Assembly (NCBI RefSeq): GCF_013387495.1
Contig: NZ_JABZEE010000088.1
Location: 1-32,137, forward strand
Direction of reading: 5' to 3'
DNA length: 32,137 nt
DNA from: Streptomyces sp. PKU-EA00015
GTDB taxonomy: Bacteria > Actinomycetota > Actinomycetes > Streptomycetales > Streptomycetaceae
Shown: positions 14,955 through 21,715 of the stretch, piece after piece
Numbering within the stretch: the stretch's first letter is position 1
Layout: each line of letters opens with the position of its first letter
The notes under the pieces: model-generated
Seen by the model: only the letters and a program-made list of their open reading frames with translations
What the model was told of the DNA's origin: nothing
The model's database searches: none
Program-made: the position numbers and the translations under genes

Positions 14955-16154
14955 GTGGAACTGACTCTGCTCGGCACCGGCGCGCCCGCCGGACTCCCCC
15001 GTCCCGACTGCCCCTGTGCCGTCTGCGCGACCGCTCGCGGCGCCGAGGCACGGGCCGCCACCGCCCTGCTCGTGGACGGCGCACTGCTGCTCGACCTCAC
15101 GCCTGGAGCCGCGCTGGCGGCTGCACGGGCGGGGCATTCACTCGTCGGCGTACGCCAGGTGCTGCTGACCCATCCGCACGACGGGCCCGCCGTCGACCTC
15201 CCGGCCGGACTGCCGGCGGCCGGCCGGGTCCCGGACGGGCGGGAGCTGACGCTGATCAGCGGTCACCGGGTGCGGGCGGTGTCGGTGGACGCTCCCGGCA
15301 CCGCATATGAGGTGACGTCGCCGGAGGGCGAGCGGCTGCTGTACCTGCCGCCGGGCGCGGCGGCGGCCGGTCTGGCCGAGGGGCTCGCGGCGTACGAGAT
15401 GGTCGTCGCGGACGTCGTGGGGCGGCCCGACGCGGTGGCGCGGCTGCGGGCCGCGGGGGCGATCGGCTCCACGACCGACGTGATCGCCGTCCATATCGAC
15501 CACCACGTGCCCGGCGGTCCCGAGCTGGCGCGGCGGCTGGCGGCCGCGGGGGCGCGGGCGGTGCCGGACGGGACGACGCTGATCGTCGGCGAGTACCACG
15601 CGGTCCCGGACGTGCCCCGGCGCACGCTGGTGACCGGCGGGGCCCGTTCGGGCAAGTCGCTGGAGGCGGAGCGGCGGCTGGAGGCGTTCCCGGACGTGCT
15701 CTACGTCGCGACCGGCGGGCGCCGCGACGGTGACGCCGAGTGGGCGGCGCGGGTGGCCGCGCACCGCGAGCGGCGGCCGGGTTCGTGGCGTACGACCGAG
15801 ACGTGCGACCTGGCGCCGCTCCTCGGCGAGGACGGGCCGCCGCTGCTGATCGACTGTCTGTCGCTGTGGCTGACCGACGCGATGGACCGGGCGGAGGCGT
15901 GGGACGACGCGCAGTGGGCGGCGCACGGCGAGCGGACGTTGCGCGCGCGGACGGCCGAACTGGTGGCCGCGGTGCGGGAGACGAGCCGGACGGTGGTGGC
16001 GGTCACGAACGAGGTCGGCTCGGGAGTGGTGCCGGCGACGCCGTCGGGCCGCCGGTTCCGCGACGAACTGGGCCGCCTGAACGCGGCGTTCGCCGAGGAG
16101 TGCGAGCATGTGCTGCTGGTGGTCGCGGGGCAGGTGCTGCCCCTGCGGGGCTGA
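14955..16154 (+). CDS. cobU: PhnP-like metallo-beta-lactamase-fold domain fused to CobU (cobinamide kinase/guanylyltransferase)
   Basis: A two-part 399-residue protein. Residues about 222-399 are CobU/CobP, which phosphorylates adenosylcobinamide and transfers GMP to it late in cobalamin assembly. Visible are the P-loop GGARSGKS (228-235, Lys234), the probable GMP-accepting His270 in AAHRERRP, and the IDCLSLWLTD and NEVGSGVVP blocks. Residues 1-220 resemble the PhnP branch of the metallo-beta-lactamase fold: LLGTGAPAGLPRPDCPCAVC at the start is the usual family opening with three cysteines (19, 21, 24). The expected HxHxDH metal motif, however, reads THPHDGP, so the canonical dinuclear site looks degraded. 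The role of this domain in corrinoid metabolism is unknown. The GTG start follows GGAGG. cobT is the next gene. Confidence 0.92.
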   Translation: MELTLLGTGAPAGLPRPDCPCAVCATARGAEARAATALLVDGALLLDLTPGAALAAARAGHSLVGVRQVLLTHPHDGPAVDLPAGLPAAGRVPDGRELTLISGHRVRAVSVDAPGTAYEVTSPEGERLLYLPPGAAAAGLAEGLAAYEMVVADVVGRPDAVARLRAAGAIGSTTDVIAVHIDHHVPGGPELARRLAAAGARAVPDGTTLIVGEYHAVPDVPRRTLVTGGARSGKSLEAERRLEAFPDVLYVATGGRRDGDAEWAARVAAHRERRPGSWRTTETCDLAPLLGEDGPPLLIDCLSLWLTDAMDRAEAWDDAQWAAHGERTLRARTAELVAAVRETSRTVVAVTNEVGSGVVPATPSGRRFRDELGRLNAAFAEECEHVLLVVAGQVLPLRG

Positions 16155-16200
16155 GCCCTGCGGGGGCTGCTGCGGCGAGGGGCGCCTTTCCCCACCCCGC

Positions 16201-16345
16201 CCTCCCCCTACGGCCGCCAGGCCGTAGGGGGAGATTGAGCCGCTGGGGATCCCCCACGCCCGCAGGGCGTAGGTGGGGGTCCCTCCCACGGCCGCCAGGC
16301 CGTAGGTGGGGGTCCCTCCCACGGCCGCCAGGCCGTAGGGGGCGG
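16201..16345. repeat. Composite palindromic repeats with a 33-bp tandem unit
   Basis: Three exact copies of ACGGCCGCCAGGCCGT lie at 16210-16225, 16288-16303 and 16321-16336. The last two are part of a 33-bp direct repeat (palindrome plus AGGTGGGGGTCCCTCCC). Between the first and second is the CGCTGGGGATCCCC/ACGCCCGCAGGGCGTA block also found near 3437-3470. It is not a CRISPR array: the unit is a palindromic repeat with no unique spacers. Confidence 0.85.
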
Positions 16346-16347
16346 GT

Positions 16348-16366
16348 CCGGGGGCAGCGCCCCCGG
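16348..16366 (+). terminator. Hairpin terminator after the cobU fusion gene
   Basis: CCGGGGGC and GCCCCCGG pair perfectly over 8 bp around a three-base loop. Confidence 0.65.
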
Positions 16367-16395
16367 TTCAGGGAAGGGGCGCGGTGGGGAAACGG

Positions 16396-16401
16396 TACTG
16401 T
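16396..16401 (+). promoter_or_regulatory. Candidate -10 box of a leaderless cobT promoter
   Basis: TACTGT ends 7 bases before the cobT ATG, and no ribosome site lies between them. This suggests cobT has its own leaderless promoter despite following cobU. Confidence 0.42.
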
Positions 16402-16408
16402 TCGGCGA

Positions 16409-17506
16409 ATGAGCAGGCTGAATCTCGACGACTTCTCCGATCTGATCGAGCGCCCCGACAGCGGCATCCGGCGCGACGCCGAGGAACGGCGGGAGCGGCT
16501 GGTCGTGCCGCCCGGTTCGCTGGGGCGGCTCGACGAGCTGGGTGAGTGGCTCGCGGCCGCGCAGGCCGCCGTCCCCGTCAGGGCCATCGAGCAGCCGCGC
16601 GTCGTGCTGTTCGCCGGCGACCACGGCGTCGCCGAACTGGGCGTGTCCGGGCGGGAGTCGGGTACCGCGTACGAGCTGGTGCGGGCCGTGCTGGAGGGCG
16701 TGAGCCCCGTCGCCGTGCTGGCCCGCCGCTCCGGCGTGCCGGTGCGGATCGTCGACGCCGGACTGGACTGCGATCCCGGGCTGCTGCCCGAGGACGTCGT
16801 GAAGCACCGGGTGCGGCGCGGCAGCGGACGTATCGACATCGAGGACGCGCTGACCGCCGAGGAGGCCGAGCAGGCCGTACGCCTCGGCATGGCGATCGCC
16901 GACGAGGAGGCCGACTCCGGCACGGACCTGGTCGTCCTGGGCGACCTCAGCGTCGGCGGCACCACGGCCGCCGCCACCCTGATCGCCGCGCTGTGCGGCA
17001 CGGACGCGTCCGTGGTCACCGGTCGCGGCGGGGCCGGGATCGACGACCTGGCCTGGATGCGCAAGTGCGCGGCGATCCGCGACGCGCTGCGCCGGGCGCG
17101 GCCGGTGCTGGGCGACCAGCTGGAGCTGCTCGCGACCGTCGGCGGCGCGGACCTGGCCGCGATGACCGGTTTTCTCCTGCAGTGCGCGGTGCGCCGGATG
17201 CCGGTCGTCCTGGACGGTGTCGTGGGGGCGGCGTGCGCTCTGGTGGGCCAGCGCGCGGCGTTCCGTTCGCCGGACTGGTGGCTCGCGGGTCAGCTCAGCG
17301 GCGAGCCGGCGCAGGCGAAGGCGCTGGACCGGCTGGCGCTCACCCCGCTGCTCGACCACGGCGTCACGGTCGGCGAGGGAACGGGGGCACTGCTCGCTTT
17401 CCCCCTGGTCCAGGCGGCGGCCGCCTTCGCGGCGGAGCTCCCCGAGCGGGAGCCCGAGACGGGCGGGACGGACGGGGACGACGACGACACGAGCGGGACG
17501 GACTGA
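16409..17506 (+). CDS. cobT: Nicotinate-nucleotide--dimethylbenzimidazole phosphoribosyltransferase
   Basis: Activates the lower-ligand base of cobalamin by transferring phosphoribose from nicotinate mononucleotide to 5,6-dimethylbenzimidazole. The 365-residue product has the family blocks VPPGSLGRLDELGEWLA, VVLFAGDHGVAE, the GDLSVGGTTAAAT loop, a TGRGGAG segment and VGEGTGALLAFPLVQAA with the catalytic Glu323. An acidic tail of about 25 residues (Asp/Gly/Thr) is extra relative to the Salmonella enzyme. I chose the ATG giving MSRLNLDDFSDLIERPDSGI because it starts the conserved protein; the frame is open far upstream through the repeats but with no homology. It belongs to the late cobalamin set with cobU and cobS, although cobS is separated from it by three membrane-protein genes. 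Confidence 0.96.
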   Translation: MSRLNLDDFSDLIERPDSGIRRDAEERRERLVVPPGSLGRLDELGEWLAAAQAAVPVRAIEQPRVVLFAGDHGVAELGVSGRESGTAYELVRAVLEGVSPVAVLARRSGVPVRIVDAGLDCDPGLLPEDVVKHRVRRGSGRIDIEDALTAEEAEQAVRLGMAIADEEADSGTDLVVLGDLSVGGTTAAATLIAALCGTDASVVTGRGGAGIDDLAWMRKCAAIRDALRRARPVLGDQLELLATVGGADLAAMTGFLLQCAVRRMPVVLDGVVGAACALVGQRAAFRSPDWWLAGQLSGEPAQAKALDRLALTPLLDHGVTVGEGTGALLAFPLVQAAAAFAAELPEREPETGGTDGDDDDTSGTD

Positions 17507-17520
17507 CGGACCCGGCGGAT

Positions 17521-17546
17521 GCGGCCGCCGACGGGACGGCGGCCGC
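17521..17546 (+). terminator. Hairpin terminator after cobT
   Basis: GCGGCCGCCG (17521-17530) and CGGCGGCCGC (17537-17546) form a perfect 10-bp stem with a six-base loop, 14 bases after the stop. Confidence 0.78.
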
Positions 17547-17577
17547 AGCACGGCCCCGCGTGACCCGGAATGCCCCA

Positions 17578-17583
17578 TATGAT
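17578..17583 (+). promoter_or_regulatory. Candidate -10 box of a leaderless promoter
   Basis: TATGAT ends 8 bases before the ATG of the lysyl-transferase-like gene. The intervening bases contain no ribosome site. Confidence 0.45.
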
Positions 17584-17591
17584 CCCATTTC

Positions 17592-19451
17592 ATGGGAGAA
17601 GTCCGTTCGTTCGGTGAAGAGTCCAGGCGCAGTACCGCACGCACACGGCGCAGCGCGGCATTCGCCGTCTGGTACCTGCGGGTCGTGACGTTCCTCAACT
17701 TCCTGAGCGCCGTGTGGGTGGCCTTCGGCCAGGACCTGCGCCGCCACAACACGGACAACTACTTCACCCCCTACCTGCTCACCGCGGGCTTCGCCTCGGG
17801 CGTGTTCACCCTCTTCCTGGCCATCACCATGCGGCGCCGCAAACGGGCCGCGTGGATCCTGAACCTCGTCCTCGGCGGGGTGTTCCTGCTGCTGTTCGCC
17901 TTCGCGATGACCTTCCCCGAGATCCGGCAGCACCCCCAGAACTGGATCTCCCTCGTGCTCAGCGCCGCCTTCATGGCCGCGCTGCTGCTCGGCCGCCGCG
18001 AGTTCTACGCGAAGGGCGACCGCTCCAACCCGAGGCTGGCCACAGCCGTCGCCGTCGGCGGACTGCTGGTGACCTCCCTGCTCGCCACCGGCCTCGTCAC
18101 CGTCGCCAACACCTCCCCCCAGAGCTCGACGTTCCTGGAGCGCTGGCGCTACGGCGCGATGCGGCTCGTGTCCATCGCCGTCGACGAGGACCGCTTCCCC
18201 GAGATCACCACGCCCGGCTGGGTGGACGTCCTCATCAACGTCATGTCCATGTTGCTGCTGCTGGCCGTGCTGTACGCGGCGTTCCGTTCGCGCCGGGCCG
18301 TCGACCCGCTCACCGAGGACGACGAGGCGAGGCTGCGCGCCCTGCTGGAGCGGCACGGCGAGCGGGACTCTCCCCCAGCCTTCGGCCGGGGGTACCCCCA
18401 TCTCGCTTCGCTCGGCTACTTCGCGCTGCGCCGCGAGAAGAGCGTCGTGTGGTCGCCGACCGGCAAGGCGGCCGTGGCGTATCGCGTGGTGGGCGGGGTC
18501 TCGCTCGCGTCGGGCGACCCGATCGGCGACCCGGAGGCGTGGCCCGGCGCGATCGAGCCCTGGCTGGCCGAGGCCCGCGAGCACGGCTGGATCCCGGCGG
18601 TGATGGGAGCGGGCGAGGAAGCGGGCACCGTGTACGCCCGGCACGGCATGGACGCCCTCGAACTCGGCGACGAGGCGATCGTCGAAACGGCCGACTGGGG
18701 GCCCGGAGGCCAATCCCCGGGGAAAGGCAGCATGCTGGAGGGCCGGGCGATGCGCTCCGTGCGCCAGGCCTGCAACCGGGTCCGCCGCGCCGGGTACCGG
18801 GTGCGGATCCGCCGCCACGAGGACATCCCCGAGCCGGAGATGCGCGCGCTGCTGCGGCGTGCCGACGACTGGCGCGACGGCGCCACCGAGCGCGGCTTCT
18901 CGATGGCGCTGGGGCGGCTCGGCGACCCGGCGGACGGGCGCTGCGTGATGCTCGAGTGCACGGACGGCGAGGGCGAGCTCAAGGCGCTGCTGAGCTTCGT
19001 GCCCTGGGGGCCGAAGGGGCTGTCGCTGGATCTGATGCGGCGCGAGCGCGAGGCGGAGAACGGACTGACGGAGTTCATGGTCATCGAACTCCTCCAGCGC
19101 GCCGAAGAGATCGGGATCACTCACGTCTCGCTCAACTTCGCGATGTTCCGGTCGGTCTTCGAACGGGGCTCGAAGCTCGGTGCGGGGCCGGTGCTGAGGC
19201 TGTGGCGTTCGCTGCTCGGCTTCTTCTCCCGCTGGTGGCAGATCGAGTCCCTCTACCGGGCCAACGCCAAGTACCGACCGATCTGGGAGCCGCGATTCAT
19301 GCTCTTCGAGAAGAGCGCCGATCTGCTGCGCATCGGCGTCGCAGCCGCACGCGCCGAGGGGTTCGTGAAGGCCCCGGGACTGCTGGGGGTCCCCCCGGGC
19401 GAGGTCTGGGGGAGGCTGCACCGCCGCCGGCTTCCGGGGAGCGCCCGGTGA
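17592..19451 (+). CDS. Phosphatidylglycerol lysyltransferase-like (MprF/LPG synthase family) membrane protein
   Basis: A 619-residue protein with five to six membrane helices in the first 240 residues and a C-terminal DUF2156 (LPG synthase C) catalytic domain (about 245-580). Family members transfer an amino acid from aminoacyl-tRNA to phosphatidylglycerol, giving a more cationic membrane that resists antimicrobial peptides. Supporting blocks are SLGYFALRREKSVVWSPTGKA, GGVSLASGDPIGDP, LEGRAMRSVRQACNRVRRAGY, LSFVPWGPKGLSLDLMRR, LTEFMVIELLQRAEEIG and FEPRFMLFE-like WEPRFMLFEKSADL. Between ERD and SLGYF there is an extra stretch of about 13 residues (roughly 261-273) encoded by a palindromic 39-base element that keeps the frame. 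The amino acid donor is not predictable. The stop overlaps the start of the next membrane-protein gene (GTGA). Confidence 0.88.
   Translation: MGEVRSFGEESRRSTARTRRSAAFAVWYLRVVTFLNFLSAVWVAFGQDLRRHNTDNYFTPYLLTAGFASGVFTLFLAITMRRRKRAAWILNLVLGGVFLLLFAFAMTFPEIRQHPQNWISLVLSAAFMAALLLGRREFYAKGDRSNPRLATAVAVGGLLVTSLLATGLVTVANTSPQSSTFLERWRYGAMRLVSIAVDEDRFPEITTPGWVDVLINVMSMLLLLAVLYAAFRSRRAVDPLTEDDEARLRALLERHGERDSPPAFGRGYPHLASLGYFALRREKSVVWSPTGKAAVAYRVVGGVSLASGDPIGDPEAWPGAIEPWLAEAREHGWIPAVMGAGEEAGTVYARHGMDALELGDEAIVETADWGPGGQSPGKGSMLEGRAMRSVRQACNRVRRAGYRVRIRRHEDIPEPEMRALLRRADDWRDGATERGFSMALGRLGDPADGRCVMLECTDGEGELKALLSFVPWGPKGLSLDLMRREREAENGLTEFMVIELLQRAEEIGITHVSLNFAMFRSVFERGSKLGAGPVLRLWRSLLGFFSRWWQIESLYRANAKYRPIWEPRFMLFEKSADLLRIGVAAARAEGFVKAPGLLGVPPGEVWGRLHRRRLPGSAR
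18371..18409. repeat. 39-base palindromic element inserted in frame within the LPG-synthase-like gene
   Basis: The element contains the hairpin CCCCC-AGCCTTCGGCC-GGGGG followed by GTACCCCC and ends in CGCTTC. Removing exactly 39 bases restores the uninterrupted reading RDSLGYFALRR expected of the family, as I remember it. The inserted codons read SPPAFGRGYPHLA. Similar hairpins are familiar to me as intergenic repeats in Streptomyces. Confidence 0.6.
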
Positions 19452-20155
19452 GCACGGCGTCCGTTGCGGCGTTCGCGCGCCGTGAGTGGGGCGCGCTGTA
19501 CGCGACAGTCCGTGCCGCACTCGTACGGGGGCGGTGGCGGGCGATCGCGCTCACCCTCGTCTCCGTCGGGCTCACCGCCTTCTTCTATGTGCTCCAGCAC
19601 CGGCCCCGGGGCCTGCGGCTGGTCCACGACGTCGGCTTCGTCCGGGCGGAGGACCCGCTGTGGCTCGCCCTGCTGCGTACACCGCTGTCGCTGTTCGTGC
19701 CGGCGCTGGACCTGCCCGTGTGGGGTGCGCTGGCACAGATCCTGCTGGTGTTCGGCATCGCGGAGCTGACTCTGGGGCGGTGGCGCACGCTGGTCGTCGC
19801 CTACGTGTCGACGCTGGCCGGGACGACGTACGCGCGGATCGGTGTCGCCGTGGGCCCGGACGGGCCGTTCGGGCTGCCCGCCTCGGACGCGCGGATCGTG
19901 GACACGGGGCCGTCGGCGGCGGTGGTCGGGCTCGCGGTGTTCGTCTGCTACCGCTACAGGGCGTGGGTCACGGCGGGTCTGGTCGTCGTGGCGATGATCG
20001 TCGAAGTGATCGTCAAGCCGAACCTGGCGGGCAAGGAGCACCTGGCGGCGATCGGCGCGGTACTGGTGGTGTGCGGGGCGGACGCGCTGCTGCGCCGGCG
20101 CCGTCAGTGTCTGCGGGTCGGCAGCCGGTCGGGCGCGCCGCCGATCAGGTCCTGA
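19448..20155 (+). CDS. Polytopic membrane protein of unknown function, coupled to the LPG-synthase-like gene
   Basis: A 235-residue integral membrane protein with about five to six helices. It begins with a charged cytoplasmic segment, then a helix at about 34-52 (WRAIALTLVSVGLTAFFYVL), followed by an extracytoplasmic stretch (HRPRGLRLVHDVGFVRAEDPLW) and further helices. The pattern LPVWGALAQILLVFGIAELTLGRW resembles the core of rhomboid-like proteins, but I see no Ser/His catalytic pair, so at most it is a non-proteolytic relative. The GTG start overlaps the stop of the upstream gene by four bases, implying that the product works with the lysyl-transferase-like protein. The 3' end overlaps the convergent downstream gene by 52 bases. 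Confidence 0.82.
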   Translation: MSTASVAAFARREWGALYATVRAALVRGRWRAIALTLVSVGLTAFFYVLQHRPRGLRLVHDVGFVRAEDPLWLALLRTPLSLFVPALDLPVWGALAQILLVFGIAELTLGRWRTLVVAYVSTLAGTTYARIGVAVGPDGPFGLPASDARIVDTGPSAAVVGLAVFVCYRYRAWVTAGLVVVAMIVEVIVKPNLAGKEHLAAIGAVLVVCGADALLRRRRQCLRVGSRSGAPPIRS

Positions 20156-20859
20156 AACCGCCGGCGCAGTCGGCCCCAGCGCCGGTCGTGGCGGGTGGCG
20201 CGCAGCACGGACTTGGCGCGGGCGCGGGGCCGGCGGCGATAGGCGCGGCGGGCCCACGGTGAGCCGGGCCGGGCGAGCCGTACCGCGCCGAACAGGGCGA
20301 CGAAGGGGACGAGGACGCCGATCAGGGCCATCCGCAGCTTGCCCTTGAAGAGGGCGACGACGACCAGGAGGAAGTTGCCGACGAGGGTGAGGATCAGCGA
20401 GGCGCGGTTCTGCCGTTCGTCGGGCGTGAGGTCGTTGACCCCGAGGGGCGACGAGCCGGCCAGCACGAGGAGGGCGAGGGCCGCGGCGAGCACGACGACC
20501 TCGACGCTCTGGCGGCCCTGTTCGCTCCAGTAGACGTCGTCGAGGTGGAGGATCAGCGCGAACTCGTCGAGCACGAGCCCCACGCCCGCCCCGAAGACGA
20601 CGGCGCCGACGCAGGCGGTGACGCTGCGCCGGTCGCCGCCGAGGGACACGAACCCGCCGACCACGGCGAGGATGACGCCGGGCACGACGTGGTGGATGTG
20701 CATGCCGCCCGGAGACACGTTCCTGAAGGGCCCGCGGCCCGCGCGGATCATCCGGGTCACCGTGCGCGTGACGAGGAAGGTGATGACGAACGAGGCCAGC
20801 GCGAGCAGCATGGGGAGCTTTCCCGGCTCGACGAAGTTGTCATAGAACCAGTGACCCAT
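20104..20859 (-). CDS. Integral membrane protein with HIHH motif, unknown function
   Basis: A 251-residue protein with about six membrane helices and a strongly basic cytoplasmic C-terminal tail of some 50 residues (many Arg). The first helix pair is separated by a loop with the motif GGMHIHHVVPG, and the next helix is followed by LDEFALILHLDDVYW. His-rich and Asp/Glu-rich motifs facing one another in a membrane protein suggest metal binding, but this is an inference; I know the family only as conserved actinobacterial membrane proteins. The ATG has a GCAGGTGG ribosome site. Its last 52 bases are antisense to the end of the upstream convergent gene, and its start is 67 bases from divergent cobS. 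Confidence 0.83.
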   Translation of the reverse strand: MGHWFYDNFVEPGKLPMLLALASFVITFLVTRTVTRMIRAGRGPFRNVSPGGMHIHHVVPGVILAVVGGFVSLGGDRRSVTACVGAVVFGAGVGLVLDEFALILHLDDVYWSEQGRQSVEVVVLAAALALLVLAGSSPLGVNDLTPDERQNRASLILTLVGNFLLVVVALFKGKLRMALIGVLVPFVALFGAVRLARPGSPWARRAYRRRPRARAKSVLRATRHDRRWGRLRRRFQDLIGGAPDRLPTRRH

Positions 20860-20914
20860 GCCACCTGCTTCCGGTTCGCGCGTTATGGGCGATTCAGCTT
20901 CGCAGGCGTCGGGC

Positions 20915-20920
20915 TACCCT
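20915..20920 (+). promoter_or_regulatory. Candidate -10 box of a leaderless cobS promoter
   Basis: TACCCT ends 6 bases before the cobS ATG with no ribosome site between. The same hexamer precedes the DUF3043 gene. Confidence 0.42.
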
Positions 20921-20926
20921 CGCGCG

Positions 20927-21715
20927 ATGACTGCTCTGCATGGCGTGCGTTTCGCCTTCGGCACGCTGACCGTGCTCCCCGTGCGGGTGACCCGCTGGGA
21001 CCGTGACGCCGCGCGCACCGGAATGCTGTGCGCGCCGCTCGCCGGCCTGGCCGTGGGCCTGGGCGCCGCGGCGCTCGGCGGCGTCCTGCTCCTGCTCGGC
21101 TCGGGGCCGCTGCTCGCCGCGGTCGCCACGGCCGCGGTACCGGCCGTGCTCACGCGCGGACTTCACCTGGACGGGCTGGCCGACACGGCGGACGGCCTGG
21201 GCAGCGGGAAGCCCGCCGAGGACGCGCTGCGGATCATGAAGCAGTCGGACGTCGGCCCGTTCGGCGTGATCACGTTGCTCTTCGTGCTGCTGGCGCAGGT
21301 CGCGGCGCTGAGCGGGCTGTACGCGCAGAGCTGGGTGCTCGGAGCGGGCGCGGCGGCCCTGTCGGCGGTCACGGCCCGCTTGGCCCTGACCCTCGCGTCC
21401 CGCACGGGCGTCCCGGCGGCGCGCCCGGAGGGCCTCGGCGCGGCGGTCGCGGAGTCCGTCCCCGCACGTCTCGCGTTCGCGGTGGCGGCGCTGGTGACGG
21501 GGTGCGCGGCGGGCGCGGGCGCGCTGACCGGCCCGTACGGTGCCCCGCACGCGGCGCTCGCGGTCCTCGCGGCCCTGGCCGCGGCGCAGGTGCTGCTGCG
21601 GCACTGCGTGCGCCGCTTCGGCGGGGTGACGGGCGACGTGTTCGGCGCCTTGGCGGAGACGGCGGGGACGGCCGCGCTGATCGTGCTGACGCTGGGTCAC
21701 CACTTCGGCCGGTAG
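20927..21715 (+). CDS. cobS: Adenosylcobinamide-GDP ribazoletransferase (cobalamin synthase)
   Basis: Joins adenosylcobinamide-GDP and alpha-ribazole (phosphate) to give adenosylcobalamin (phosphate) at the cytoplasmic membrane. The 262-residue product has the family opening MTALHGVRFAFGTLTVLPV and the catalytic block TRGLHLDGLADTADGLGSG...DALRIMKQSDVGPFG (about 77-112) with its conserved acidic residues, followed by six to seven membrane helices rich in Ala, Leu and Val. The C-terminal GGVTGDVFGALAETAGTAALI segment is also typical. I chose the ATG directly after the TACCCT box rather than an upstream extension. The gene is convergent with the exopolysaccharide operon and its last 19 bases overlap the end of the Spherulin-4-like gene. 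Confidence 0.95.
   Translation: MTALHGVRFAFGTLTVLPVRVTRWDRDAARTGMLCAPLAGLAVGLGAAALGGVLLLLGSGPLLAAVATAAVPAVLTRGLHLDGLADTADGLGSGKPAEDALRIMKQSDVGPFGVITLLFVLLAQVAALSGLYAQSWVLGAGAAALSAVTARLALTLASRTGVPAARPEGLGAAVAESVPARLAFAVAALVTGCAAGAGALTGPYGAPHAALAVLAALAAAQVLLRHCVRRFGGVTGDVFGALAETAGTAALIVLTLGHHFGR

Noticed and set aside
16268..16340. Tandem 33-bp repeats as a possible CRISPR array
   Set aside because: There are only about two units, the repeated unit is contiguous with no unique spacers, and no cas gene is near. It belongs to the dispersed palindromic repeat family.
17567..17592. Second SigR-type promoter starting with GGAAT before the LPG-like gene
   Set aside because: No GTT occurs 18 or 19 bases downstream; the TATGAT box is a better promoter candidate.
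17364..19520. A 718-codon open frame on the minus strand over cobT and the LPG-like gene
   Set aside because: It crosses two well-supported genes, has no homology I recognise and shows the composition of a shadow frame.
19448..20155. Active rhomboid protease
   Set aside because: The helix pattern is vaguely similar but no Gly-x-Ser and His catalytic pair could be found, so only a membrane protein of unknown role is called.
14864..20926. Cobalamin riboswitch controlling cobU, cobT or cobS
   Set aside because: I looked for a B12-box-like element in the leaders. The upstream regions are too short or filled with repeats, and two of the genes look leaderless.
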